Part shown: positions 31,202-42,727 of the stretch, piece by piece
How positions within the stretch are numbered: position 1 is the first letter of the stretch
Layout of the letters: the number at the start of each line of letters is the position of its first letter
Notes under the pieces: generated by a model
The model's input: only the letters and a program-made list of their open reading frames with translations
Database searches by the model: none
Told to the model about the DNA's origin: nothing
Made by a program: the position numbers and the translations under genes
Source: Oikopleura dioica
Taxonomy: Eukaryota; Chordata; Appendicularia; Copelata; Oikopleuridae
NCBI GenBank assembly: GCA_907165135.1
Contig: OU015569.1
Coordinates: forward strand, 11,718,501-11,782,500
Direction of reading: 5' to 3'
DNA length: 64,000 bases

Positions 31202-31654
31202 TTAGAGGCGAGAAGGTTTCTTCGTTTTTCGGATGGCATTTGGAGCTTTTCCCTTGTTTGGTTTCTTCGCTTTTGACTTGTTCTTCTTTGGTGCTTCGTC
31301 GTTCTTGATCTTTTCTGGGCTGGCGCTCTTCCGAGCGTTCTCTTTTCCAAAGAGCTTTTCCTTCTGCTCGTCAGACAGTGGCTTGGTCGGCTTGAGGGAT
31401 CCCTTCTTGACGGTCTTCTGCTTCCGCTGTTTCTTATTTTCTTCCTGGAAAGGCGATTTCGAGGAAGGAAGGGGGACGGTAACCCATTCATCTCGAGGGA
31501 GTATCTTCATTTTTTCCGCGGTTTCTTGGTCGATCTTCATTTCCACTGGCCCTCGGCTCCGGCTCATGACCATTTTGCTGGCCCTTTCGGTTCCAACAGA
31601 CTGGGAAAGAAGCGCGAGTTCGTAAAAATTCAAGTATCGGATCGAGTCGGTCAT
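31202..31654 (-). CDS. Intronless lysine-rich nuclear/nucleolar-type protein, 150 residues
   Basis: One uninterrupted frame from ATG 31654 to TAA 31204-31202. An N-terminal helical part (RYLNFYELALLSQSVG) and a PRDEWVTVPLPSSKSPF segment precede a long Lys/Pro-rich tail ending KTKKPSRL. The strongly basic tail suggests nucleic-acid binding or nucleolar targeting; I do not recognise the family. An AATAAA signal lies just past the stop (about 31137-31142, minus). The absence of introns, unlike its neighbours, could mean a retrocopy, but no poly-A tail was seen. Confidence 0.65.
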   Translation of the reverse strand: MTDSIRYLNFYELALLSQSVGTERASKMVMSRSRGPVEMKIDQETAEKMKILPRDEWVTVPLPSSKSPFQEENKKQRKQKTVKKGSLKPTKPLSDEQKEKLFGKENARKSASPEKIKNDEAPKKNKSKAKKPNKGKAPNAIRKTKKPSRL

Positions 31655-32190
31655 TTTTCTCGATGTTTTGGTCGTTTCTTTGTTTGATGGTTCCAGGAAA
31701 TTGATTGCGCTTTTATTCGGAAAGTGGGGATAGGGAGCATGATTCAGGCAGGTGAGCTCAATTAGTAGAAGTTCAGATGCTAGAATCTAAAGCAGGAAGC
31801 GCTGATCAGCTGCTCCGCTCAGTTCAAAGAAGAGAGATCAATCGACAATTATGCTGATTGATCCCTAATTATCCCTACCCTCTGAACTCTTTTTCTGATC
31901 GTCAAATGGCTTGAAAGAGTATTCGGTGGAGGAGCAATAAAACAAGCTGTTAATTAATTTCCTTTCTCGCCAAATAGCAATTTCGTCACTATAGCAACGC
32001 GCAGTTTTTTCTTCTTTCTAGGCCCAAGCAGGCTACATCTCTATTTTTTATCAGAGAAGAGGAAAAATGGACCCTCGACCATTTATCAATGCTTATAGGC
32101 GCGGTTTATTTACTAGTTATTTTGTGCATAAATAGAAAAGACTCGATTTTGAACTGCGAAAAAGTGCGAAAACGCGCGTCGGAAATTGGA

Positions 32191-35100
32191 ATGAAGATCT
32201 TTTCAGAATCGACGGAGAAAATCAAGGTAGATTATAAGCGCAAGGTTTCTCAAAAATAACAAAGCGAAACCCTTATTTTTCGATCAGAAGAAAGCTTAAA
32301 CCTTTTTCTCGTTTCTCGATCGACGGCCTCTTTCTTTGCTAAAATCTACATTTTGGCAGGGCTAGAATTAGGACATCATGCCTGAATCACTCTAGATAGA
32401 TAACCCTAACCCTAACCCTAGATTCCAGCCTCCCAAAGTTATCGCTATGTTAAGGACTCCCCCGTCAACAATTTTCCTCAAAAAATCGAAAATTACATAA
32501 CAGCCATATTTTGGCTTTTTTGTGTGCGTGGAAGTTCAATTTATCATGAATACTTGTTTGGAGCATTTTTTGGCCAATAAAAATCTGAAATTTAAGCAAA
32601 ATTGGGACTTTTTCGTCATTTTTCGTCGAAAAGTCCGATTTTCAAACGCGATTTTTAGGGTGATAGAGTCGAGATCTAACCCCCAAAAAATGAAGCCTCA
32701 AAATCGTTTTTTGACCTGTAGAATCCATTTCCGGGGTCAAAATTCCGAAAATAGATTTTTCGAAAATTGTTGACGGGGGGTCCTTAAGTTTTCAGAGAAG
32801 TATCTGAAAAAAAATAAAACTCGGGATATCTAACCCTAACCCTAACCTGGATGCCTTCGACCTTATGAGTTTTGAGCCGATTTTCGAACTTATTTTAACG
32901 AGAATGATACCCTTTTATTATTAAATTTTGACGTGACGAGCACTAGAGAGAAGAAAAAACCTCAATAACTTTGAATTTTATTGAGTAAGTAAGTTCCCCT
33001 ATGACTAGAAAGAACCGCTTACATGATCACTATATTTTCGAAATTGGGAAAGAGGGAGATTAGCATGGCAATTTAATTCAGCTAATATTCAGCTGGAAAA
33101 AGAGATGATTTGAATAATCCGCCGAGGTCTGGTAAGCACGCCAGCACCAGGATTTGAATATCGCAATTCTCTCTCCTCAATTTTCTTCTTTTCCGCTCGA
33201 GTTGAACCCTGAGCGACGTGCAAAATGTGCCGGCTCTAGTTCTCTTGAACTCACCTCCTTGAAGCCGCTCTTTTTAGCTCATATAGCACACTGAACTCAA
33301 CTTGGCCAGACACTTGTTTAGTCTTCCTTGTCTTCAACTGAAAGGTTCATCTATTTCAAAGAAAAACAAACTCTTGAGCAGCCGCCAGGCATCATCGGCC
33401 TTTTCTTCATAACTTATGAATCATAAGCAAGCGACACCCTTATTTAATTTCTTCAAAGAAAAGTTTGAACCAGAATTTTCGGCCAGAAAATGAAGTTCGG
33501 AAAAGATTTTTCGCAAAATTTTCTTTGAAAATCGCCATTTTGAAGAAGTTCTCGAACCCTAACCCTAACCTTAATACTATTACTTATTATTTATGAGGGC
33601 CTAATAAGCTCTTAAGAAAATGACATCAAATAGTAAAAAATGGCAGCTGATTAATTTTGAGAAATTTGAAATCTCTTCTATGTCTTCAAAGCGAAAATTA
33701 GACTATTTCCTAGACTACGAGCGACTAAAAGCTGCAGGCCAACTTCGAAACCAAATCGTCGAAAAGATCAGGAGCAGATTCTGTGCTCCTGTCAAAACTA
33801 CAGGAAGGGAACTGAAGAAACGCCATATCTATTGATCTGAAAAAAACATTGAGCTTCTCAAAATTGGGAAGAGGAGTATTCATAAACTCTTTCCCACGAC
33901 GACGGCGTAGTATAAAAACCTCGTGATCGCCATTTAGTACTTTTCATTAGTTATTAAAGGCCTCCATTTTTCATTTTTTTTTTCACTTTCAGTTTTGATG
34001 ATTTCCTGAAAACAGGGCATGGCGATAAGCAATTGCGCTTTGGGGACATTGTTGAAATCAAGAACGACGCATTCGAGAGCACGGTTGCAGTTCACACTGA
34101 TAACGACATAAGTTGGACAGGTATGACTGGGATTAAGGGTCTCAAGGGCAAAAAAACTCTGATTTCGTCCAGCATTTTTTTAACCCTAACCCTAACCATA
34201 GCGTCCTCGATTGTCGAGGAAATAAGAAATTTTCAGTTTCTGCTTGCTCAAAATCGGTACCGTCGAAAAGAACATGTTACCGGGTGGTCCCATGCGCTGA
34301 ATCATCGGAAGATTCTACCGGAAAATCAGTATTTTACGGGCAGCCTTTTTCTTTACAGGTTAGTTAACTTTTTAACTAATCCCTAATTTGTTCTTTTTAG
34401 AGCTGTGTGGAGCCGGGCTGGTTCCTAGCCTCGGACAGTATCGAGAAATTACAGTCACTGAGCAACATCGCTTACGGAAGGAAAGGCATTTGATAAAGAC
34501 ATAAATGAAATATTGAGTGGTTGAGTTTTGAGATCGTTTCGAAATGGATTTAGTGGATAAAAGTAGCAGTAAAGCTTTGGCAAACGGTGTTCTGCCAGAA
34601 TAGTTCGATTTTCGCAATTCGGCTAACATAAAATACTCGCGGAGGACAGTTTTTATGCTTTGCCGTTCTTAAAATGCTTTTAAAGAAATCGAGTTTTCCT
34701 GCTCAAGTCTCAGTCCAAGGTGAATTCAATCAATCTAATCAAGAGCCAAATTTTTATATTATTCTCCCGAGGGGTTAGAGTTAGGGTTAGGAATCTTAAC
34801 TTTGGATTATAGAAGAAGAATTCTAGGGTTTGGGTGAGGGCCAAAAATGAGGGGCAGAAGCAAGAAAAAGAAGTGATTTTCTGGATCTAGGTTTTGATTG
34901 GCCAGGAGGCCAAATACGGCAAGCTTATTGGTCTTTCAAAAACGCACTTCTTTTTCTTGGATTGTGCCCTAATTAGGGGGCTCTACTAGTTCGTTTTTCA
35001 CCAAAAGTCAACTTTTTTCCGAGCTTTCGAAATTGCATCATCGTAAAATAATTAATTCCAAAATTTGAGAAAACTACCACTTTTTTTGCCTTCTATGCGC

Positions 35101-35993
35101 TAACCAGTTAATATCTTAACCCAACAATAATTACAGTAATTGCCAGTTGATCATCAATCAGATCGGTGAATACGGTAGTTTCAAGTCTAGTTGACAAGTA
35201 GAAAATAGAACCGGCTTTTACGACGATTAATTCTGATTTTTTACCGTAGGTTAGTTAGATGCGCCGTTGTGAAAGGATCGTGTAAGAGGGGGAGAATGAA
35301 GATTCATTTCGAAAATCTACGAAATTGAAACAATTCAATTTTAGGCAACAATGTGGAGCGTGACTGCTTGGGATCCACGGACGCGGCCGGAGTTTGAGGA
35401 CACGCCAGTTTTGCAGGAACTGTTTACTGAAGATGAATAGGCGGCTCTAGCTTCTTTTTTCAAAAAGGGAAAATGACGCAAATGATTGGGTTATTTTTAG
35501 CATTCTAGCGTTTTTAATCGATTCACAGCTCGTGAATCACGGGTCTTAATTTCCCCTCATCATCATCGTTAGTAATGATTCTTAACTCCTTCGCAGATAT
35601 CAGCAAATTTGTTGGCAGATAAACTTTGATAGAGCACCCTTAGAAAACGCTGCCAACAAATCGGTCGATGTGCGCGAAGGGGTTAAGCGGAAACACATCC
35701 TTAATAAGCGTCTCAATAAGATAGATCCTTAAGAAAACCGTGATTGACACCCGCTTTAATTAAGACCGTATCTAATCATCTTTCGTAAACGGCTCGGCAG
35801 AACACCACCAGCGTCTTGGTCCACCACAGTACCGGCCAAGTAAAAGCATCAACTTTTCCCCGTTTCGGTAAATTTCCATTTCAAGGCGCTGTGCTGCGAG
35901 GACTCGTCCAAAGTCGGCTTCTTCGGACGTGAGAAGGAAGTCTGCTGCTCGACACGGCTCACTCCCTTCAGATTCAACTCAGCTAGGGGTTGA
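32191..35993 (+). CDS. CFAP161: CFAP161-like cilia and flagella-associated protein
   Basis: Exons 32191-32226, 33692-33803, 34016-34120, 34237-34358, 34401-34475, 35345-35407, 35801-35839, 35886-35993; 219 residues and every phase agrees. The match to the CFAP161 family rests on the ordered blocks LRFGDIVEI, SVFYGQPFSLQS...GWFLASDS, MWSVTAWDPRTRPEFEDTP and the VLVHHSTG...CCSTRLTP tail. This protein is a doublet-microtubule inner protein of motile cilia. Introns 33804-34015 (GA-AG) and 34476-35344 (GG-AG) are non-canonical; the others are GT-AG. An ATG at 33620 in frame with exon 2 is an alternative start. Introns hold a family-D MITE, a family-G MITE and telomere-like repeats. Confidence 0.72.
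32450..32787. mobile_element. 338-bp MITE, family D, second copy (inverted)
   Basis: TTAAGGACTCCCCCGTCAAC ... GTTGACGGGGGGTCCTTAA. Sequence-wide match to the reverse complement of 7363-7701. It is flanked on both sides by CCCTAACCCTAACC runs, and lies in CFAP161 intron 1. Confidence 0.88.
34838..34984. mobile_element. MITE, family G (GCAGAAGCAAGAAAAAGAAG ends)
   Basis: AAGAAAAAGAAGTGATTTTC at the left and CGCACTTCTTTTTCTTGG at the right, core TTTTGATTGGCCAGGAGGCC. A second copy is at 54300-54446. Confidence 0.8.
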
Positions 35994-36194
35994 CGAAATT
36001 TGCGTTTTTGACATTTTGGATTGTTGAAATTTTGAAACTTGAAAATGAACCCCGAAAAACAGAAGCAAATGCGTTTTCTCTCGTCGCTGAAAATTTAAAT
36101 GAAGAATCAAATTCTGAAAAAGCTCTAGAATAAATCTTTATAAACCAGCTTCAATCGTTGTTGTCAAGACTTGGCAATCTATGTGGAAATCTTT

Positions 36195-36425
36195 AGTAAG
36201 GATTTTGAAAAGTTACGCACTTTTTGTTTGAGCTCTTCAAGACTCTGACTCGGGCTCTCAACGAAAATAAGGGCGTCACTCAACACTGGGAAACGCAAGC
36301 CCTGACCTGTGAAGAACGCCTGAGTCAGGGTCAAGAAGAGACCCTTCAAGACCTAGACTCAGGCTTTCTTCACAGGTCAGAGCTCTCTTTTCCCGGTTTT
36401 GAGCGACGCCCTTATTCTCTTTGAA
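36195..36425. mobile_element. Family-E element enclosing a CTGGG-type element
   Basis: AATAAGGGCGTCACTCAA (about 36267) and TGAGCGACGCCCTTATT (about 36398-36416) are the outer arms. Within them, ACCTGTGAAGAACGCCTGAG and CAGGCTTTCTTCACAGGT form the inner palindrome. This is one element nested in another. Confidence 0.75.
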
Positions 36426-36682
36426 TTACCTGTGTGATTGTTTTCTCACCCATACAGTCAGCTTTTCCTTTCCCTTTTTGCCTTATGAAAGCAGAAAAAC
36501 TTCTCAACTGCGCATTGACTTTTTCCTTTCAAACCGTTTTGAGCAGATTCTCCTCCTTTTCTGCTGAAAAATCTGAAAAGAAATCAAAGAGAAATTAGAA
36601 TTTTTCTTTCGGTTGATTAAAAAGAATAGTGTTACTTTGTTGACAAAGACAGATATTCTCCTAGAATGACCATGAACCATTT

Positions 36683-36871
36683 TTACGAACCCGTCGTCGC
36701 TTTCTGAGTAATTTCGTCTGCCATACTTGGTCTTGCCGATCCAGTCTTGTATCCAAAAATAGGTTCAACATCAACACTTCTTTTTGACATTCTTTGACAC
36801 GCTGGATTCTGACTGACGTTTTCCGTCAATGACGGCAACAAAAAACCTCCTTTAAAAGCGATGCTTTCCAT
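36683..36871 (-). CDS. Small unidentified protein, 62 residues
   Basis: A single frame from ATG 36871 to TAA 36683-36685, opening MESIAFKGGFLLP and ending DEITQKATTGS. Neutral, with no signal peptide or membrane segment. Codon use is moderate. It could instead be the 3' exon of a larger gene. Confidence 0.4.
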   Translation of the reverse strand: MESIAFKGGFLLPSLTENVSQNPACQRMSKRSVDVEPIFGYKTGSARPSMADEITQKATTGS

Positions 36872-37817
36872 GTTTTTAGAATCACTCAAGTTCAAAAAGA
36901 AGAATCTCCAAAGATTTCGAGAGAAATTCGTTATCAAAATAAATTCGTAAACCAACAACAAAAATAATCAAAAAGAGTGATCCTGGGAAAGTAATCCTAG
37001 TCCTGCTCAGATTCTCCTGCTTTGGCACTGTCTCTCAGACTGCAAGCGAGCACAAAATTTTCGTTAAAATCCTAGTCATACAACAAGGCCCGCGGTCGCA
37101 AATCGCTGAAGAGGGTGACTTGAGTTGACCGAACTTCAACTCGCCATCACGATCGTTCCTCGCTTTTCTTTTTTCTAGCACTTGAACTAGAGCTTCGAAC
37201 TTCGAACTTCGAACATCAAGGGAAAGAAAATTGAATTATCTGCAAAACAAGAGACTGTACATTTTACAGTGGCGCGAGAGAGATTTTGAAAAAGAAAAAG
37301 GACTTGAAAGAAGAAACGTCTTTTTTTTCAACCTGGAAGTTCTATTTTGAGAAGCAGGAAAGGATTGAGCCAGATTTTATTAATACTAATAATAGTATTG
37401 TCTTCCTTGATTTCCAGCTGATTGCGCGTGACCCTCTATTTTTAGAACGAAATATAGATAGAAGAATAATAGAATTCATAAGTGACTTCTTTCCTTATAT
37501 ACATGCAATTATGTTAAAATCACTTAGCTACGAGCAGTAGAGCTTTAATTCCTGGTTTCGAAAGTGGAACATCTCAAAACCGGCTGCTATGTCGCAAATA
37601 GTAAATTCTTTAATTTGGCCACTCCTAGCCGAGAAAGAGACGTAGAAGAATGGCTTCAGAAAGAGTTTGATAGAACTAGAGAGAAAGTGTGCTCGTGCGG
37701 CTGCAGAGGCAGAAAGAACTGACATTGACGTTGATCCGGGTTCTCGGGTGCTCGATCTCGCTCTTGCTCGAGCTCTATAAGCGGCGCTACTGCGCAATCG
37801 CTCCTGATTCTGTAAGC

Positions 37818-37825
37818 TATAAATA
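37818..37825 (+). promoter_or_regulatory. TATA box upstream of the 38 kb secreted-protein gene
   Basis: TATAAATA in context AGCTATAAATACTGG. It is followed by a plausible 5' UTR exon ending at a GTAAGT donor near 37969. Confidence 0.5.
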
Positions 37826-38064
37826 CTGGATTTCTCCTCCTTTGACCGTCACGAGCAGCACTTCGAAGCAAGTGGAAGATCGGATCTCTACGGTCAGGAT
37901 TTCCCAACAAGAAAAAGTTGCATCATCGCTTTAATTTCAACTTTGTTGAGCAACCGCGGGGTGTGGTGTAAGTATAACATTACAATTGGCCAATCCTTTT
38001 CCACAGTCGCCTTCAAACAAATCTTCATTCTACCAATTTTTCAAAAAAGAAAAAGAGGATGGGA

Positions 38065-38727
38065 GGAGCGAGGAGCTTTTTCTCCTGCCGATTTTCCTTG
38101 TTGTCGCCAAAGCCGGGAAGCCGAGACTTGTACTCAAGCTCACCGACAGCAGCTGCATGAAGGGAAACTCCACTGCCTATGGGCTCAGACGGGGAGAGTA
38201 CCTCGCCCTCACAAGCATCGACGAACCGCGGAAATTCCACCGAAAGTACGTCTTTCCATTTGCAGACAAAACGACGATGAGATTCTTACAACCCCATTCC
38301 ATCAAATATCCGTAAGTAGCGATAGTCTCCAGAAACTATACGAGTTTTTTTTCAGCAATGGGAGAAGTAGAATGATCGACATTGAAGGAATAAAAGATGT
38401 ATTCGAGAAGGGAATATCTTTAAATGATAACAAACAAATTTTCAAGTTCGAATTCGCCATTGATAATTCGTAAGACTACTATTTATATAATATAAAAAGT
38501 ATATAATATAAATTATATTCAGAGTTACTAATGCGCCTTTTTTTAGAAGAAAAAAGACATATTATTTTGACTGGGCGCAAGCTGAAATCAAGTACAACGA
38601 CGACAATACGGTCGTGAAAAAACCCGTGAAATCCGACTGCCCTCCTCCTTTATTGATGAACGAAGATTGCAAGTGTGTTTGTCCAAAGGGATATGTGAGC
38701 AAAGAGTGCGCGAAATTGGACAAGTAA
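38065..38727 (+). CDS. Secreted cysteine-containing protein, start unresolved
   Basis: Exons about 38065-38311, 38356-38469 and 38547-38727 join in frame by GT-AG. A hydrophobic stretch (ELFLLPIFLVVAKAG) at the start of the readable frame looks like a signal peptide, but no in-frame ATG precedes it; the TATA box and a 5' exon near 37.85-37.97 kb suggest a missing junction. The middle is lysine-rich beta-type sequence (TDSSCMKGNSTAYGLRRG; KYVFPFADKTTM). The end has a tight cysteine cluster (CPPPLLMNEDCKCVCPKGYV), reminiscent of growth-factor or netrin-like tails, without a firm match. Confidence 0.55.
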
Positions 38728-39400
38728 ACCCAAAAGTGATAAAAAAAGGCGGCGCTAAAATTGCGTCCCGATCAACTGATTTCTCTTTGAATTTCTCTTT
38801 TTCATTATCTTTTTTTAGCATTTTTTTACTCTTTTACGATAAAGGCAAAAAGCAATAATTTTCCAGCTGCAATAATCTACCATTTGCTCTTCTTCTTTTT
38901 CGCTTTTAAAATGCCCCTAGTATCAGATCAGAATTTTCAACCTCGCTTCAATCTCATCACCTTCTTTAGCCCCTTTTGGGCAAACATCAATGTTCAATTT
39001 CAATTATCAGCTTCCATGTTCACGCTTTCTTTGGGAAGCTTTTTTTCTGTAGATAGCTTTGAGCAGATACCTTCTGTCGACCCTCCTTTTCACGAAATGA
39101 GCCATAACGAAAAACTCTGTTTTCGCCAGATCGTCAGCTTCGAAACTGTCGATCGAAACTAGTCACTACGCTATGCCCAGTTAAGTAAGTTAAGTTCAAC
39201 TAACTACTCAAACTCGAGTCTCTTTTCTTCCAATTTCGATGTTCTAGTCTTAATCTTTCTCTTCTATCACTATATATTATTTATTTCAGCGACGAGTTTA
39301 AATAAAGATATCGATAGACTTTATTTCACCAGAATAAGACCCTGCCAGTGTTTTGTAAATAAGCTTCGCCAAATTTAAAATTCATTTTTTTCTCATGTTT

Positions 39401-40883
39401 CTAGCATTTCAACTCGTTGAATCGTCTCGCTGTCTTCCAGCAGTTCTTTCTCCAGCCGTAGGTCAATGCTTCTTTTCCGTTAGAGCATGCAACAGTCCAC
39501 TCGTATGTGCTTTCTAGAATAAACAAACAATAAATTATCAATCAGTATTCGTCTCTCTTTTTTACCAGAATCGCCGGTGCACGAAACTTGCATTCCGTCT
39601 TGGGAGAATCGGTTGAAAGCGTAGTCGCACAGCTTCAAGCATCCTGATGGATTCTTCTTTGTTGTTGTTGTCGTTGTTGGCGCTTCGGTCGTTGATGTTG
39701 TTGTAGTGGTTGTGGAAGTGGTAGAAGCAGTAGTAGTGGTAGTAGTTGGCGTGGAAGTTGTTGTCGATGTCGTTGTGGATGTTGTAGTTGTTGATGTCGA
39801 TGTTGTTGATGATGCCGTTGTTGTAGTTGTCGTTGTGGAAGTTGTCGTTGTTGTTGGCTTCTCGCACATTCCACTAGCCTTCTTTTTCAACAGCTTTTTG
39901 ATTTTCTGAAGCTTTTAAACGGTCTACTTTGATACTATAACACGACTAGTAGATAACCCTAACCCTAACCCTAACCCATTCTCTCTCTTTCCATATTCCT
40001 AGCCTAAATAGGCCAAGATTGTATAATAACGCCGAAAAACATCGAAGATGATAGGCGTGACTTTCTTTTTTTTTTGTTTCAGGCTATCATATGTGAATAT
40101 TATGACTAAAATAGTCTTAAATGAAGATGAGACATGTGCGCGCTGTATATAACATATTCCTTGGAATTTGAATCGGCATGTAGTTTCCCACGGTCTCACT
40201 TTTCCCTTCAAAATCGACCGTTCCTTACAAGATTTTTTGTAGACGTATTTCTTTTCTTTCTTCTTGTCGTACTCGCCGTTTTCATTCACATCGCAGTAAA
40301 AGATCAGCTTGCCGTCTTCTTCAAAGTAGCTTCCGCCCGGACCCATAACGTCCAAGAACTTTTCCGGCACTTCGCAGCGTGGCCCCGCCACCTCGCTGCA
40401 GCTGAAATCGACCTTGTTTGCCAAGTCGTACTCGTATCCGTCTTTTCCGCATTTTTTCTGAAGAAAGAAATCTTAGAGTCCCTCTTCTCAGAAGCTGTCT
40501 CTTACGGCGTAGAGGGAGACTTTGACAGATTCTTCATTGACGTCGATTTCGCCGTTTTGATTCAAGTCGCAAAAGACGAAGAATTTTCCGTAGACATCTT
40601 TGTTCACGCAAGAAGATCTCAGAAGATCATATCTGTTATCTGGAAAGAAAGGGTTGAAGTAAGAATCCCGGCAAAATAAGGGTATCAATGGATAATCGTG
40701 AAAAAAATCAACCCTTCCCTGGAAAAAGGCCTTGAAGAGCAATGGTCGAGTTTTTCAGCGTTTCTTGGCAAGCATCGCAGGGAGGGAGAGCTTCAGTCGT
40801 TGTCTCTGGTGCATCGGTGGACTCTTCCGTCGTCGCTGGCAGCTCCGTTGGTGGCTCATCTGTTACTGGCGGACCTGTTGCTG
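39401..40883 (-). CDS. Secreted Thr-rich protein with DxNxNG calcium-loop repeats (5' exon missing)
   Basis: Exons on the minus strand: 40883-40731, 40639-40506, 40457-40200, 39905-39566, 39513-39401; all phases agree. A Thr/Glu/Pro-rich segment comes first, then two modules, each ending in an EF/dockerin-like loop (FCDLNQNGEIDVNEE and YCDVNENGEYDKKKE) with paired cysteines. A lysine-rich stretch and a tract of about 60 residues made almost only of Thr/Ser follow, then a C-terminal cysteine domain (GCLKLCDYAF...RFNELKC). This suggests an O-glycosylated extracellular matrix or mucus protein. In a larvacean a house component is conceivable, but that is only a guess. Intron 40730-40640 is GC-AG. 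Confidence 0.6.
39955..39978. repeat. Interstitial telomere-type repeat
   Basis: AACCCTAACCCTAACCCTAACCC, four units. It is the longest of about a dozen short CCCTAA/TTAGGG tracts in the window (others near 12702, 18005, 20260, 20466, 28180, 32400, 32828, 33557, 34182, 34770, 42293). Confidence 0.85.
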
Positions 40884-41592
40884 CTTAATGTTTTAGAATC
40901 TCTGCGAATAAAAAACGAAGGAAAATAAATAAAATAATTGCCAATTAAAAAATAAAAAAAAACCAGCGCGTGCGTGAGCGATCTGAAAGAAACATCGGCC
41001 AGGCACGCGGCTGAAAATAAATCAGAACAGAACAAAATTTCAATAAAAGCGCGGCTTTGTGCTTCTCTGAGAGAAAAAGCAAAAGTGAATTCGATTTCAC
41101 TCGTTTGCGTCTTATCGTGGAAACTGAAGACGAGCACGGGCGTTACGGGATTATCGGATCATTCCTGAATTTCAGGTTCTTCCTTCTTCCTCTTCAATCT
41201 AGCTAGGAAACAAAAGATAGAGATGCGTTTTCTTGCTTTTTTGTGAATTCTCAAACGTATTCATTGTAAACCTCATCGTTTTCTGACAAGGTCTTTTTAT
41301 AAACAATAAAAAAAAGCGATTATAAATAACGAAGAAAAATCTGAAAATCATTCGGACTCGTAAGAATCTTTCACGTTAAAGTTAAAGCTACAGAAATTTT
41401 GAATGAGGGTTGAAATTCAGTAGGTATAATATACGCTGTCATTGCTAATATAAGGCATTTTCATCATCAATTCTGGAGCTGGACACAACCTGTGAGGAAA
41501 GCCTGACAGGTTACCTGAGTCAGGCTTTGATAGAGCACAGTTTATTTACAGTTTTTTTTTATTAAAATAAATATTTTACAAAAAAATAAGAT

Positions 41593-42727
41593 TTATTCTT
41601 TTCTCGTGATGTAGATGACGATCGCTACAAGCATTGCTGCAGCCAAAGCGAGGTGACAATTCTTAACATGATAAGATTGATAAATGTTATAGCAAAGTTC
41701 TCAATATTTAAACTGAGTAAAATTCACTTACTTGTCCAAATCTAAATCTTTGAATATGTCGTTGTCTTTCTTCCTCCTCCCTGCGTTCTGAATAAAATAT
41801 TTTACGAATATTTGAGAATACGAATTCTAAAGGAATACACGCAAAAAATGACCCAAAACTTCTCAAATTTTTGACTTAATTTTCAACTTGCAAAAAACTT
41901 TAATTTTAACACTTGACCGCATATTGCGCAGATTTCTACGCAGAGCACCTTCGAAGCTCGATAACTCAAACTTTACTTTATCAAAATTTAAAATGAACTC
42001 CCACTTTTCGGGCTCTTTTTTGATGAAGAATCCAAATCTGAAATCAAAAAAAATCTTTGGCCTCAGGATAAAATTTTGGCTTCAGAGGGAAAATTTCCGT
42101 CCTTTACAAATTCTCGATATTTTTTTTTTACAAACTGATTTTTTTTTTGACGAAATCAGTTAATTTTTCATAGTTTAATTATATTTTTAATTTTAATTGT
42201 TAGAATAATACCTTCATCTGTAAAAGAGTCGATAAAACTTGAGAAAATGGCATATAGTTCATACTTGAAATCATTTGTTTGAGCTAGGTTCAGGTTAGGG
42301 TTAGGACTCAAAACTATCTTTTTCTAGTTGCCAAGCGTCTCAGCATTAATCTGGTATATTCATTGGTCTCTTATCTTTTAATGAGTCGACGCTAGAACCC
42401 TTCAAAGGCGCTGCGCAATATGTGTTCAGCGAAACTTTACAAACGTGCGTACAAGCGTTAAAGCAATTTAGAAACTCTAGCCTTACCTTGGTATTCACGA
42501 AGAATTACATTAATTGAATCTACGAGAGTTGTTTCGATTAGACTTTCGATGGCCTTGTCCTGCTCAATATCACGTTGAATATCAGTTCTTTGGTTGTCGA
42601 GAACTGCAAAAGAACATATGGAGATCTGGCTTCCAAAGCTGCGAATAGTCATGGGTCGATCGGGGATTTCTTCTTCAGTTGTTTCTTCTTCTTTGTTTTG
42701 CTTAAAACTTCTTTTCAGAAATCGCAT
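41593..42727 (-). CDS. C-tail-anchored membrane protein, copy A
   Basis: Exons on the minus strand: 42727-42487, 41787-41732, 41661-41593. All GT-AG and in phase; 121 residues. A polar N-terminus with acidic/basic runs and a helical middle (AIESLIETTLVDSINVILRE) lead to an Arg/Glu-rich coil. The protein ends in a hydrophobic tail (LALAAAMLVAIVIYITRKE), the layout of tail-anchored proteins such as SNAREs or mitochondrial/ER outer-membrane proteins. The same exon plan and an equal 69-nt last exon occur at 50456-51250, so the two genes are diverged paralogues. Function unknown. Confidence 0.6.

Noticed and set aside
39700-39880. Overlapping ORFs on both strands of the ACA/GTT-rich tract
   Set aside because: They are shadows of the Thr codon repeat of the secreted gene at 39401-40883.
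41593-41636. Short last exon using the CTGCAG acceptor before ATGCTTGTAGCG
   Set aside because: The preceding donor leaves phase 0, so this acceptor shifts the frame; the acceptor at 41662-41663 fits and gives the full membrane segment.
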